A DNA stretch of 64,000 bases from Pomacea canaliculata (taxonomy: Eukaryota; Mollusca; Gastropoda; Architaenioglossa; Ampullariidae), in assembly GCF_003073045.1 (NCBI RefSeq), contig NC_037593.1, positions 18,760,812 through 18,824,811 on the forward strand, written 5' to 3'. The notes below the pieces were generated by a model. It worked only from the letters and a program-made list of their open reading frames with translations. It was not told the DNA's origin and ran no database searches. A program made the translations under genes and the position numbers. Below, piece after piece: positions 24,001 to 33,700 of this stretch. Within the stretch, counting starts at the first letter, position 1; the number at the start of each line of letters is the position of its first letter.

Positions 24001-26495
24001 CCTAAATAAAATTTGCATAATTTATTCTATGCCACTCATATATAGAAAGCTTTCTTTGAAAGCCCCAAAACAGTATCTTTGCAATCTCATTATGTAATTT
24101 TTATGCTGGCTTCATGAATATTGTAGAATTAAATCTAACACTGCTTTTATTAACTTTAGTCAGAAACAAGGATAGAATTAAACATAAATACAGGATGTTG
24201 GGTCAGCACTTAAAGGTCTTTGAAGATAATAATAATACAGTAAACTTATAATAGCGCCATACCCTGGGCCCATGGGCAGGCTTATGACGTTTTACAGAAA
24301 AAAAAACCCCACAGATATATATGTACGCACGCAACAAACACAGAATGCTATATGAGATGAAAGATATGTAGCCATAAGCTACACCCTGGGTGCTAAAATT
24401 AATTTGAAAAACTGTAATCCAGGAAGCAAATGCTCCTTTCCACACCACACGTCCAGTGATGCAGGTATCTCTACCTGTTTGAGTTGGTTTCTTTGATTTC
24501 TTGCGGATATAGCAGCTAAACCTTGTAATGAATTTGGAAAATCTTTCTAAATGAAGTCATCAAGTCTGTATTTTACATCTTTTGTCTAATATTAAAACTT
24601 ACAGAGTGATGCCCCTTCGCCTAACTGGCTGGAGGGGACTAGCACTCTGCCTTTTTTGTTTTGTCCATGGATCTGTGTTGTTTTAGCATATTTTACCGAT
24701 CTGTGATGTTTGTTGCGCCATTCTCGTCTATTCTGGATTGTTCCTCACTGCTTGTGCTGTGTCGTTTCTTCCAATCAATATCTTCATCCACTAATGGCTT
24801 CTGTGTCTTGTTCTTCGCTTCCATCTTGTTTTGGGTTTTTGACTTAACAGGATTATAAACCTTCTTTATTGACACTTAAACTTTTTGACGTAAACTATGC
24901 TGCTTTTTATTTTTTGATCGACAGACCATGCGGGTTGCTACTTGTTAAGTCTAGATCTTCAGCGATGGTATAAGATAGTCCTTCAGAATCCAAAAAACAG
25001 AAACCATCACCTTGCAAACGGATGCTACTTGCTTAAATTTTTTCATGGGTGGGGAACCACAGCATTTCCACTGTTTGCTTTGCATCTTTGATTCAGGTTC
25101 GAGGTGATGAACCCAGGTTTCATCTTACAGAGGAAATTCTCATGATGACAATGTCTTTGGAAATAACATGATGATGGTGGATACCATTGTTAATTACTGG
25201 GAAGTGAGTGCCGCAGTCACTATCATGCCTTACCTTTGACACCTACATGGAGATTACCTTAAGTTGCAGCGCCTTGTGCTAAATGAGTTTATTAAACCTT
25301 TTGTAGATGAGCACTAATACAGGTTTCAGGAGAGCATAAGAGACAACTTCATTGGCGCCTACATCAGAGAAATACATCATCATCGCAACAGGCAGTCAGG
25401 ATTACCTAACATAAACAGTAAATACATATTCGGATGTGTTCAATTTTAAACAATTTTACCACAAGTGTGAGATTATAAAGTTTATTTTAAAGATGCTAAT
25501 CTCCTTAAGGTAGTCTTTGACAAATTCATAGGTGGCATGGATACGGGCTCTAAAATTATTTGCTGGCCTCAGGTTTACTTCCTTCGCCATCCTGACGTGC
25601 AGGACAAGTGCTACGAGGAGATCCACGGTGTTATTTGAACAGAGAAAGCACCCAGCATACAAGACAGACCCTAGTTAGTTTACGTGGAGGCTGTCACAAT
25701 GGAAGTTCTTTGCTATGTCAACACTGCGCGACTAAGTTTGTGACATTCCCCTGAATATGACAATCAATGGATACAAATCCCTAAAGGCACTTTAGTCATC
25801 CCCAACCTGGATTCTATGTTGAGAGCTCCAGAGATCTGGGGTGACCCCGACAGATGAAGACCTGAATGTTTCATAGAAGAGGACGGCAAACTATGGCGAT
25901 CCAAAGAGTTCATTTCCTTCTCTATAGGTCGGCGCATCTGTTTGGGCGAGACACTTGCCAGAATAGAATTATTTCTATATCTGTCAACAATGGTACAATA
26001 CTACATTCCTGTCTCTGGAAACTTCAGAGCTTCGACCAATGCAAGGCCTAATGAGATTTTCATATTCTCCTGAACATTTCAAGGTTGGAGCTGTGCTTAG
26101 GATTGTTCCAGAAAAGAAGCATCTGAATAATAACAGTAGTGGAGCTGGCGCTACCGTCTCAGAGGGCACTAAAACACATTTACAGTCACTCTACAACTGT
26201 TTCTTTGCCGTTCTTTTTATGTTTGTGTGTTTTTCTTTTCTTTTTCTTTTTAGTATGTGCTTTGAGCATGCCAGTAATGGTAGGAAAAAAGCGCTATAAA
26301 AATTCAACATATTATTTACTACAGTGCTAAACCCTTAACATGCTAGTAACAATTTACTACTTAAGTGAAGTTGTAATTAATTACATTTGAGAGCTAAAAA
26401 TTCTGTGAAAAATCAGAAAACCAATTATAAACAAGGTGATTACGGCAATGAGATTAAAGAAGAGATTCAAGAGAACAAATGAACAATGTTACCAT
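21003..26495 (-). CDS. FCF1: FCF1, PIN-domain rRNA-processing protein
   Basis: FCF1 is a nucleolar component of the small-subunit processome needed for early pre-18S cleavages. Eight exons, in order: 26495-26493 (only the ATG), 23753-23686, 23191-23123, 22617-22469, 21883-21811, 21676-21589, 21385-21291, 21027-21003. Phases all match, giving 189 aa. The N-terminus [20 protein letters not shown] and the basic linker match human FCF1. The PIN domain starts at [18 protein letters not shown] (D71) and includes [12 protein letters not shown] (E108), [12 protein letters not shown] (D141, D142) and [16 protein letters not shown] (D160, D162). The protein ends RYAIERMP; human FCF1 has about eight more residues. 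The start exon is inferred: AAAAATG followed directly by a GTAACA donor gives M-GKVKK as in relatives. Confidence 0.92.
25230..26130 (+). pseudogene. Cytochrome P450 (CYP2-like) pseudogene, apparently intronless
   Basis: Pieces of a P450 appear in the right order in shifting frames. They are a helix F-G region ([17 protein letters not shown], then [12 protein letters not shown]), a helix I-J region ([10 protein letters not shown], then [15 protein letters not shown]), and a helix K region ([12 protein letters not shown], where the ExxR arginine is Cys). After these come [20 protein letters not shown] and the heme loop [19 protein letters not shown] with the heme cysteine kept. Several stops and frame changes break it. 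The segment from helix J to the heme loop runs without splice signals, which suggests a processed copy or an intron-poor parent. The N-terminal third was not clearly found (possible traces from about 24900). Confidence 0.8.
26170..26310 (+). repeat. SINE/LINE-type 3' tail fragment
   Basis: Ends in GCGCTATAAAAATTCAAC and an AT-rich tail, a pattern seen at the 3' ends of L2-like LINEs and their SINEs. A related tail (GCGCTATATAAGCTCATTAA) occurs at about 33600. Confidence 0.4.
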
Positions 26496-26732
26496 TTTTC
26501 TGCTACTCGGTACCACGATCTCGGTAGTTACTAAGAAAGATAACTCAAAACACGGAAATATACAAAGCTGGAATTATTTTATATATGCAAGCAAAAATGT
26601 GTGTTCTATTGAATTCAAATTATTAAAATATAACTAAATGCTTATCATAATTTTAAAACTCTAGAAAGTATTTATCTTAAATTCGAGAAATGCGGCTCTA
26701 GTTTTAATATTACCTGACTACAGCAAGCTAAC
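26496..26732. promoter_or_regulatory. Shared (bidirectional) promoter interval, FCF1 and the RIIa-type gene
   Basis: Only 237 bases separate the FCF1 ATG (minus) from the ATG of the + strand small protein. Both 5' UTRs and core promoters must fit here unless upstream noncoding exons exist. No clear TATA box in either direction was picked out. Confidence 0.5.
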
Positions 26733-27173
26733 ATGGCTGACGATGGTACTACGAGTAATCCAGAGAGTGAGCTGATCAGTAGTACGAAAGATACAGTGAA
26801 TGAACCAGCGGTTAAGCAGTTATCTGTCAGTCTTTACACGGACACTCCACATGACCCTTACAGGAAGGCAATAACATATCTTGAAAAGCACCACATACTA
26901 CAGATTTGTCAGGTCTATATGATGTCTTGATAAATTTATTAACGTGCATAAATCATCTATAAGCTTAAGTAGTTTCACAAAACAAGTAACTAAATGAATA
27001 AATTATATATTATTACATAACCTTATTACTGTCTTTATTTATTTATTTTTTTTTATTTTATTTTTTTGCAGACTATGACGGCCAATATAATTTTTCAGAA
27101 ACCAGACAATCCAGTAGACTTCATGATTTCTGAAATAACAGAGCTGAAACGAAGCAGGAATAGTGCTACATAA
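26733..27173 (+). CDS. RIIa/DPY-30-type small protein (TEX55-like), 93 aa
   Basis: Two exons, 26733-26912 (60 codons) and 27072-27173 (33 codons plus stop), joined in phase 0 by GTCTAT and a TTTTTTTGCAG acceptor. Residues 1-40 are polar and Ser/Thr-rich. Residues 41-93 (DPYRKAITYLEKHHILQICQ, then TANIIFQKPDNPVDFM) follow the pattern of the RIIa/DPY-30 dimerisation-docking fold, best remembered from the C-terminus of the testis protein TEX55 and from adenylate-kinase-like cilium proteins. Such helices dimerise and dock amphipathic helices of anchoring proteins. This points to a cilium or sperm role, which is inference. It is head to head with FCF1. Confidence 0.75.
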
Positions 27174-28319
27174 TAATAATAATAATATGTATGACAAAAA
27201 ACCTCCTATATAAATTGTTGTTTCTGAATTGTTTGGCCAACCTATGACCTTATATATTTTCAGGTTAAAAGTATACATTACAGATAAATATTTACTGGAC
27301 TGTTATGACATGCGACATCACTTAGATACAATTTCAGAATCATCATTCTAATTGTAATTGAAATGACAGTTTGTAACATAAATGTCATTTCTTAATATTG
27401 TTGTAGCTGCATAAACAATATATAGTCTTTGGAAGAAACTGCTTTGGATCAGTTCTCACAAATTATAAGGTATTTTTTTTTTTGGCAGTAAAATTTGTTA
27501 TGGAGTGCAGATTTTAGTCAATTTGGCAACAGACGGTATGATTTTTTTTTTTTTTGCAAATAGAAGTTATCAATGTCTGTGATATAATTTTGATTTTATA
27601 TATGGTTGTTCTTGTAATATTGTAATAATAATGATTTTTGCTCTTGAGGTCTGAAGATTCTGAACTCTCATAAAGCTTTTCAAATCCAAAGTGTACTCTT
27701 TACTTCTGTGCATATGTATGCATGAATACTTTTTTAATCAGTTTCTCTCACTTCAATAATAATAATAACAACTCATTTTCTAGGTTTTGAATTACTTGTG
27801 TAAAACCTATTACTTCAGCTGAAAATTAATCTTCAAATGATCCAAGAAATGATGGTTGAGTATCTTTTGAAATTGAATCTTTTGATTGGGGGTTTGGGGT
27901 TGGTATAAAGGTTTTTGGAAATTTATAGAAATTTGCATGCTATCACTGTTAAACACACAACTAATCCCCTGCTTCAAAAACTAATCTCGGTTTGTCTGAC
28001 AGAATCTTAAGATCCGATTTTATTTTGAGGCATTGTATTTCAGTTAGAACTGACACCAATGGTGATTTTTTTCATCACCATTGGAGCCATTATGCAAAAT
28101 TACCTCAACGCCAAATTAACGCATCCTAAAACTTACCACTATGCCTTATCGCAAGAACCTAAAACTATCTTATATTTTATATTTACATATATATACAACT
28201 TTATTAATTCACATGGATAATTCCAGATAGTACTCTTACTATTATATACATTATACATATGTTGAAATAATTTCTAAAAACTAAATACACACATTTCCAG
28301 CAACTGTAGATACAGTTAG
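27174..28319. other. AT-rich intergenic stretch, nothing recognised
   Basis: Short T-runs and TAA microsatellites (27171-27187) only. No exon-like frame and no clear element were seen. Confidence 0.6.
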
Positions 28320-29180
28320 TGACCTTAGGTCACCTCAGGCTAGTACAAGTTCATGGCCAATAGAGTTGATCAAGTAAATGACATGGAATAAATGAATTGC
28401 GGTGGTGATTGGTTCTGCATACAGGCATCTCATACCTACAGCCAGACTGCAAGAGTGAAAACTCACCCCAAAACATGATCAGAAATAGGATGCCTTCCCA
28501 AAGATTTGCTGATGAAAAAGGGCTACCAAGACACTCTGCTTGCTTGTGGTATATCTTGGAAAAGATATCAACAAGGGAGACAAGACTCATCCTGTTTCCT
28601 AAGGAGAGGCTGTGGAACCAAGAGATAAAGGAAAAAGTGATAAGACTTCCAATGAAGGACTGATAGAACTGAGTGAAGGTAACAAAGCTGACAGAGAAAG
28701 ATCTTGAGTTTCCATAGGAGGTATAGGCGTTCTTACAAAAGATCATGTCTGTGTCTATGTCTCATGTAAGCTTGTTATCAAAGATGGTACCTAAATATTT
28801 ATTAGTGGACTACCTCGATGGCATAGTTATGGATAGTACTGATGACTTGCCTCAGGATCGTTTATTTGAAAGTCAAAGATCATTTCCTTAGTCTCTGAGA
28901 CATTCAAGACTTCGTCACACCAGTGTACAAAGTCAGGAAGAGCACCACTGTGAACATATTCAGTTTCACACAGAAGTGACAACAAGGCAGTCATCAGCAA
29001 ATGTTATAAGAAAGCCCCTATCCGTAGACTGGCGTGAAGCTTCTACAACTGCTATAGTATATAGATAATATAGTATGAAAAGTAATGAAGACAAGCACCA
29101 GACTTGATGGGAACCTGTACAGGTGACAGCAGGATCTGAGAGAAGGCCGTTAGCAGAAACTCTCTGAAACTACTATACTC
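28320..29180 (-). mobile_element. LINE fragment (CR1/L2-like), reverse transcriptase 3' part
   Basis: In the minus frames a catalytic TFADDCLVV box (28981-29005) is followed by the usual order of motifs: ETKEMIFDFQIND, then GTIFDNKL, then SFSVSFVTFTQFYQSFIGSL, then a C-terminal CRTNHHRNSFIP box. The element is 5'-truncated and carries several stops and frameshifts. It ends near 28320 with no clear tail. Confidence 0.75.
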
Positions 29181-29187
29181 CTCTTCG

Positions 29188-29256
29188 TGCATAGGTTGCA
29201 CATAAAAAGTAATCGGCTGAAGGTGACATGTCAGCCCTTTGTGGGAAAGAAACTCT
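29188..29256 (-). mobile_element. Short 3' tail of the RTE-type LINE
   Basis: TCCTCTTCGTGCATAGGTTG, continuing into GCACATAA, then ATCGGCTGAA and CATGTCAGCCCTTT, match the 3' end of the larger LINE at 46636-46735 with an internal gap. It sits beside the CR1/L2-like fragment, so this is a mosaic of two insertions. Confidence 0.6.
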
Positions 29257-29698
29257 CTTTGCCTGTTAGATATAAAGTAGGATCGATCGGAGAATGAGTA
29301 GCTATAGGTAGTGGAATATATGCAAATCTGAAACTAGACTCTCCGTTACAACTGAGGTTGCACAGTGTTAAAAGCAATGAAAAAAGTAGCAAAGAGGAGC
29401 CTGACATGAGCTCTAGGTTTCTCCCACGAACATCCGTGGTTTCTCCAGATGTTTGTAGACCGTTACATAGTACATGTATAATTTAAGCAGCTCATCCAGC
29501 TGTCTCTCTCTTATATATATATACACCCCTAATGGTAAAAGAAAAAGAAAAAAAGGCGAAAAAAAAACTTCATTTCACACAACTATATGCAGATAACAAC
29601 TAAAACCGGCTGAAGGTTTTCTTTTATTTGTTTCGTATAATATCAAAATGATGCTAATAATACATTATATATTATATAGCATAAAATAATATTGATAC

Positions 29699-29797
29699 TA
29701 AAGTCTTTGTGTAACAAACATGGAGGTCCTAGATTAAGCTGATTTCTCTTCGGACTATCCAGCCACATATCCTACAGAAGAACGAGTTGTTGCAGCT
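29699..29797 (+). pseudogene. Decayed duplicate of MOCS3 exon 1 and its 5' flank
   Basis: AAAGTCTTTGTGT, then ACAAACATGGAGGTCC, then CACATAT, ACAG, AAGAAC and GAGTTGTTGCA recur in the same order at 30762-30846, which is the real MOCS3 first coding exon. This copy has about 20 extra bases after GGAGGTCC, an early stop, and no donor. The two copies flank a LINE piece. It is an old partial duplication, not a fresh target-site duplication. Confidence 0.7.
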
Positions 29798-29799
29798 AG

Positions 29800-30702
29800 T
29801 GTCATGGATAACTCACTTTTTGGTGACAGGCAGCAACGAGTTCTTGTCAATGGCACTTTTTCCGACTTATGCACCGGCTCACCTCAGGGATGTTTTCTAT
29901 CCCCGCTTCTGTTTATCCTGTATACCAACAGTTGTCGCAGTAGTCATGGGGTCACTATCTTGTCAAATTCTCTGGGTTAATGAGTACAGTGGCCTCGGTT
30001 AGCGCACGCTCGGTGATGCTTTAAGAATTCATTGTTTGGTTAACGAACAAATTTTGTTAAGACGAAAGAGTCTTTGTCCTCGGATACCGTGTCCCGTCTG
30101 TGTCATCCATGACAAGGAAAATTTCTTTTAAAACACCGTGGCACCATCTTCGATAGGCGACTTTTGCTGGATGTCAACACTCAATCTGTCGTGAAGAAGG
30201 CTCAACACGCCTCTTCCTCCTACGAAGCTGAGGTCTTTCTTATCTGTCTCCCCCCAATTTCTTCAGCTTTTTTAGTGATTTTTGTGCTTTATCTGTTTCC
30301 TATAATAGCTCCATGAAGGACATTAAGAGCCTACATTAGTAGTGTGAGGTATCCACCTGACAAGGAAAGTCGTTGGCCACCAGATTCAGGATCTGTATAA
30401 ACAGGAGGAAAGTGTCTGCCATTTCGTGATGACAGGCATGCTCTGTCGGGTGAACTTGTCAGCTATCAGGTCGATATAGTATGCCTGCATGCAGGACAAA
30501 CGACTGCGGCAAGTCTTTTGTTGCTTTCAGCCGTCAGACTTTTGAATGGATTATGAATGTGATGTGCATGGAAGTATGACTTTAATCGAGCTGGTATGAC
30601 CCTTGACTGGCACGACTGCCTGTGGGTTATATATAAATCGAGCGCAACTGAATCTGCCCTCTATGGATTAATAAAGTATTATCTTATCTTATCTTATCTT
30701 AA
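29800..30702 (+). mobile_element. LINE fragment (CR1/L2-like), + strand, with pentamer tail
   Basis: QQRVLVNGTFSDLCTGSPQG, then FLSPLLFILYTN (29830-29930) is the classic reverse-transcriptase box before the catalytic aspartates. Later frames give GTIFDRRLLLDVNT. Several frame breaks are present. It ends with four ATCTT units (30680-30702), a normal 3' end for such LINEs. Confidence 0.75.
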
Positions 30703-30780
30703 AACATACCATACATTTTTATTACATTCCCGTATAGCATTCTTCTGTAAAAGAAATACATAAAGTCTTTGTGTACAAAC

Positions 30781-33700
30781 ATGGAGGTCCAAGCCCTTCG
30801 ACAGCACATATTACAGAAAGAACAAGAGTTGTTGCAAATGAAACTGCTTCTTGAAGAATATGTACATATTTCTATTTATTCACATTAATTTACTTATGGT
30901 AATTATGTTTTTGAGCTGACACAGAAGGAAAAATTGTGGCGTGTTTTGATCGGTATCGTAAACGTGGATCCTTGTCGGGGTTTAAAACTGGGTTAAATGA
31001 GTAACTCGATCAAACTGTCAGTCGAGCACGGGAATCTTTGTATTATTAAACACATTTCATAAACACAATTTTTATATAGGTAATAAAAACCCAATGTGTA
31101 TATTTTAGTTTGACTGGGTGTGGTTACATTTTGTCTCATTTTAATTTTATTGTCTTGGTCTTAAGTGACCCATTTGACAGGCATTTTTAAAACTTAAAGT
31201 TAGACCTGGCGATGTGAGACCTAGAGTGTTGTATTTGGCATTTCTTTTAATTTTTAATATTAGTCACATGCGACTGACCATAGATTTGTCAAGGATGACT
31301 TTTGCTTCACTAACAAACCATGTTCGTGTCACCTGTCATTCGACATAAAGTGATGGACAAATGTTTTTCCCATTCAGCTCTTATTGTGTGCATCTGTTGC
31401 TCCATACAAGGGTTTTTGTGTATATGCGGATGTTTTAATGCTGACTGTTCTACTCCTGCACATGGAAAACTGTTTGTATATCTGTTGGACTATTAAAAAG
31501 GTTCATGACTTGAGACCTCTCAGAGAGGCAAAAGTCAACCACCTATGCTCAGATACATGTGCCACCTGCAGTCAGAAAGAGACATACAAAACTTGATTTT
31601 ATTATTTGTGGAATTCTGTTATGGTAAATAAGTTTTACAGAGAGTGAAAGCAAAGTGGAGGATCGGTGAAGGGGACAAAAGACATGGATCCTGAAATGAG
31701 TTTGGACACGCTTGCAAATACTTGTGACTTTTTTATTCGTACACATGATTATATAGAAGATAATAGTTTATGGATATTAGAAATTTGTAGAGTGTATAAC
31801 GTACTGTTTCAGGAAAAAAATGCTGAGGTTCCCTTCCAACAGTCATTTGAAAATGGCAGAAGTTCCAGGGAAGTAAGAAAAGAACCAAGAAAACTAAGTA
31901 ACTTTGAAATTGCCCGCTACAGTAGACAGTTGATTCTTCCAGAATTGGGAGTCAAAGGTGTTTTTTCAATACTGTTTTGATGCTTTTCTAACTTATATTT
32001 CTTTCATAATAAGTGATACACTTAATTACTGTAAGAATTTAAGAGGAGAGGAGACACTGTTTTTAAACTCTGTGAAAGGCTTTTCTTCAGATAAACTGCA
32101 TATTTCCATAGAGATAGCTGTGAAGTCTCTGGCCATTAAGAAAGTTTACTATTCTTACTATTTTCTCAAGGGCAGGAAGGAGATATTTGCACTGCAGTTA
32201 CATTTATTAGTGTGACATAAAATCAGCATTTCATCAGCTGTTGCTGTTAAAGTGCTTAAATTGTTTAATACGATAAATATAAGTTTTGATTATTGTTATG
32301 TGTAATTAAAATCCTAGCTTAATTTAAATTTAAAACAAAGATTAAAGGGTTAGTTAATTAAAAAGATATACTGTAGATGTTTTAAGCCCAATTTTTATTT
32401 TGTTCTGTTTACCATTGGTATTTGAAGGTCAGCAGCTGCTGTCTTCTTGCAAAGTACTGATTGTAGGAGCAGGGGGACTTGGTTGTCCAGCTGCAGTTTA
32501 CTTGGCAGCTGCAGGAATCGGTGAGGCCCTGTTCCTTTGCCCATCAAATGCTTATTGGAACATATACTTTTAGATGTTGTATTTGTATAAAGAAGATCTC
32601 ATTCAGCAGAGCAATGACAAAGTTAACTGCAATGAGAGAGCTGCAGGATTTTTGTCTCTTTTGTATTTTTGTGTTAGTTAAAGATGGAACCTCTTCAGAC
32701 CGTAGGAAGAGAATGGTTTTGCCCTTGCAAGGTAAAGTAGGAGCACACGGGGTGCTGACAACTAGCGGTTAGTCATCGCCAATTACTACCTTCACAGATG
32801 GGCAGGGTAGCGAACCATATTTACAATGGAGAACATATGAACAAAACCACAGGTGCCAAACTGGTCCTAACCCTTCTGATCATACAAGCCTTCTACCCCA
32901 CCAGTTTTGTTCTCATTTGCCCTGCAACTTCTGCGACGCAGGAAGATGCAAGCACCTTTAACCTACCCCCAGCATATTATTGCATTAGATAAGCAAAAAA
33001 GGACCATGGGGCCTCTTGCATAGATGGTGAATTGGCACAGTGTTACAGGCATCAATTGTTGCCCATTTGTAAAAGTACGAACATTGCACCCAAACTCAGA
33101 TGTATTTTATGTTGGTCACCAGGGTAATGAACTGATAACGTCGAATATTGTTATCTTTCGCTTATGAGTGTATAAAGATATAGAGAAAGAAAAAGAAACA
33201 AAAGCAATAAAAGTTTTAAAATTCACTTATGTTTGTGTCACTTCTGCTGTTCATCCTTCTTATCTTTAATTTTCTCTCTCTTTATTTATTTTATAGAGAA
33301 TACTTTCGATTGTCAGTCCTAACTCTGACAGTATGTTCAGATACAAAGCGTTTCACTTCAATATTGTCAACCACAACAAGAAGTACTGGTTGGGTGAGAA
33401 AGATGTTTGATTGCTAAGGTAGTCAGCACTGCCTGTGATCTTCACCCCACTTGTTGCCTAGGTAGCAATTAGGGAAGACTCGTTGCTTGTAAAAGTCTGC
33501 ATTGCGGGTACTCCTACCTTCCCTCACCTGGGCAAAACCATTTTAAAAAGTGCCCACAAGAAGTTCCGCCTTCAAGCGTGGTGATCCAGTCTTTGGACAG
33601 GGAACTGCGCTATATAAGCTCATTAATTCATCATTATTATAAGTAGCTGAATGAGAAGGATATTCTTTCAGTTCTCACCTATTAAGTAGTACTGAAAATA

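Larger units (their letters stand above)
23754..26492 (-). other. FCF1 intron 1, hosting a P450 pseudogene and repeat debris
   Basis: A 2.7-kb intron. It contains a poly(A)/(T) run at 23826-23850, an unassigned 60-codon open frame at 24693-24875 (minus), the P450 pseudogene and a SINE-like tail at about 26170-26310 that includes GCGCTATAAA near 26290. Confidence 0.55.

Noticed and set aside
24693-24875. Minus-strand 60-codon Lys/Glu-rich frame in FCF1 intron 1
   Set aside because: It could be debris of a LINE ORF1 but has no motif; not enough to call.
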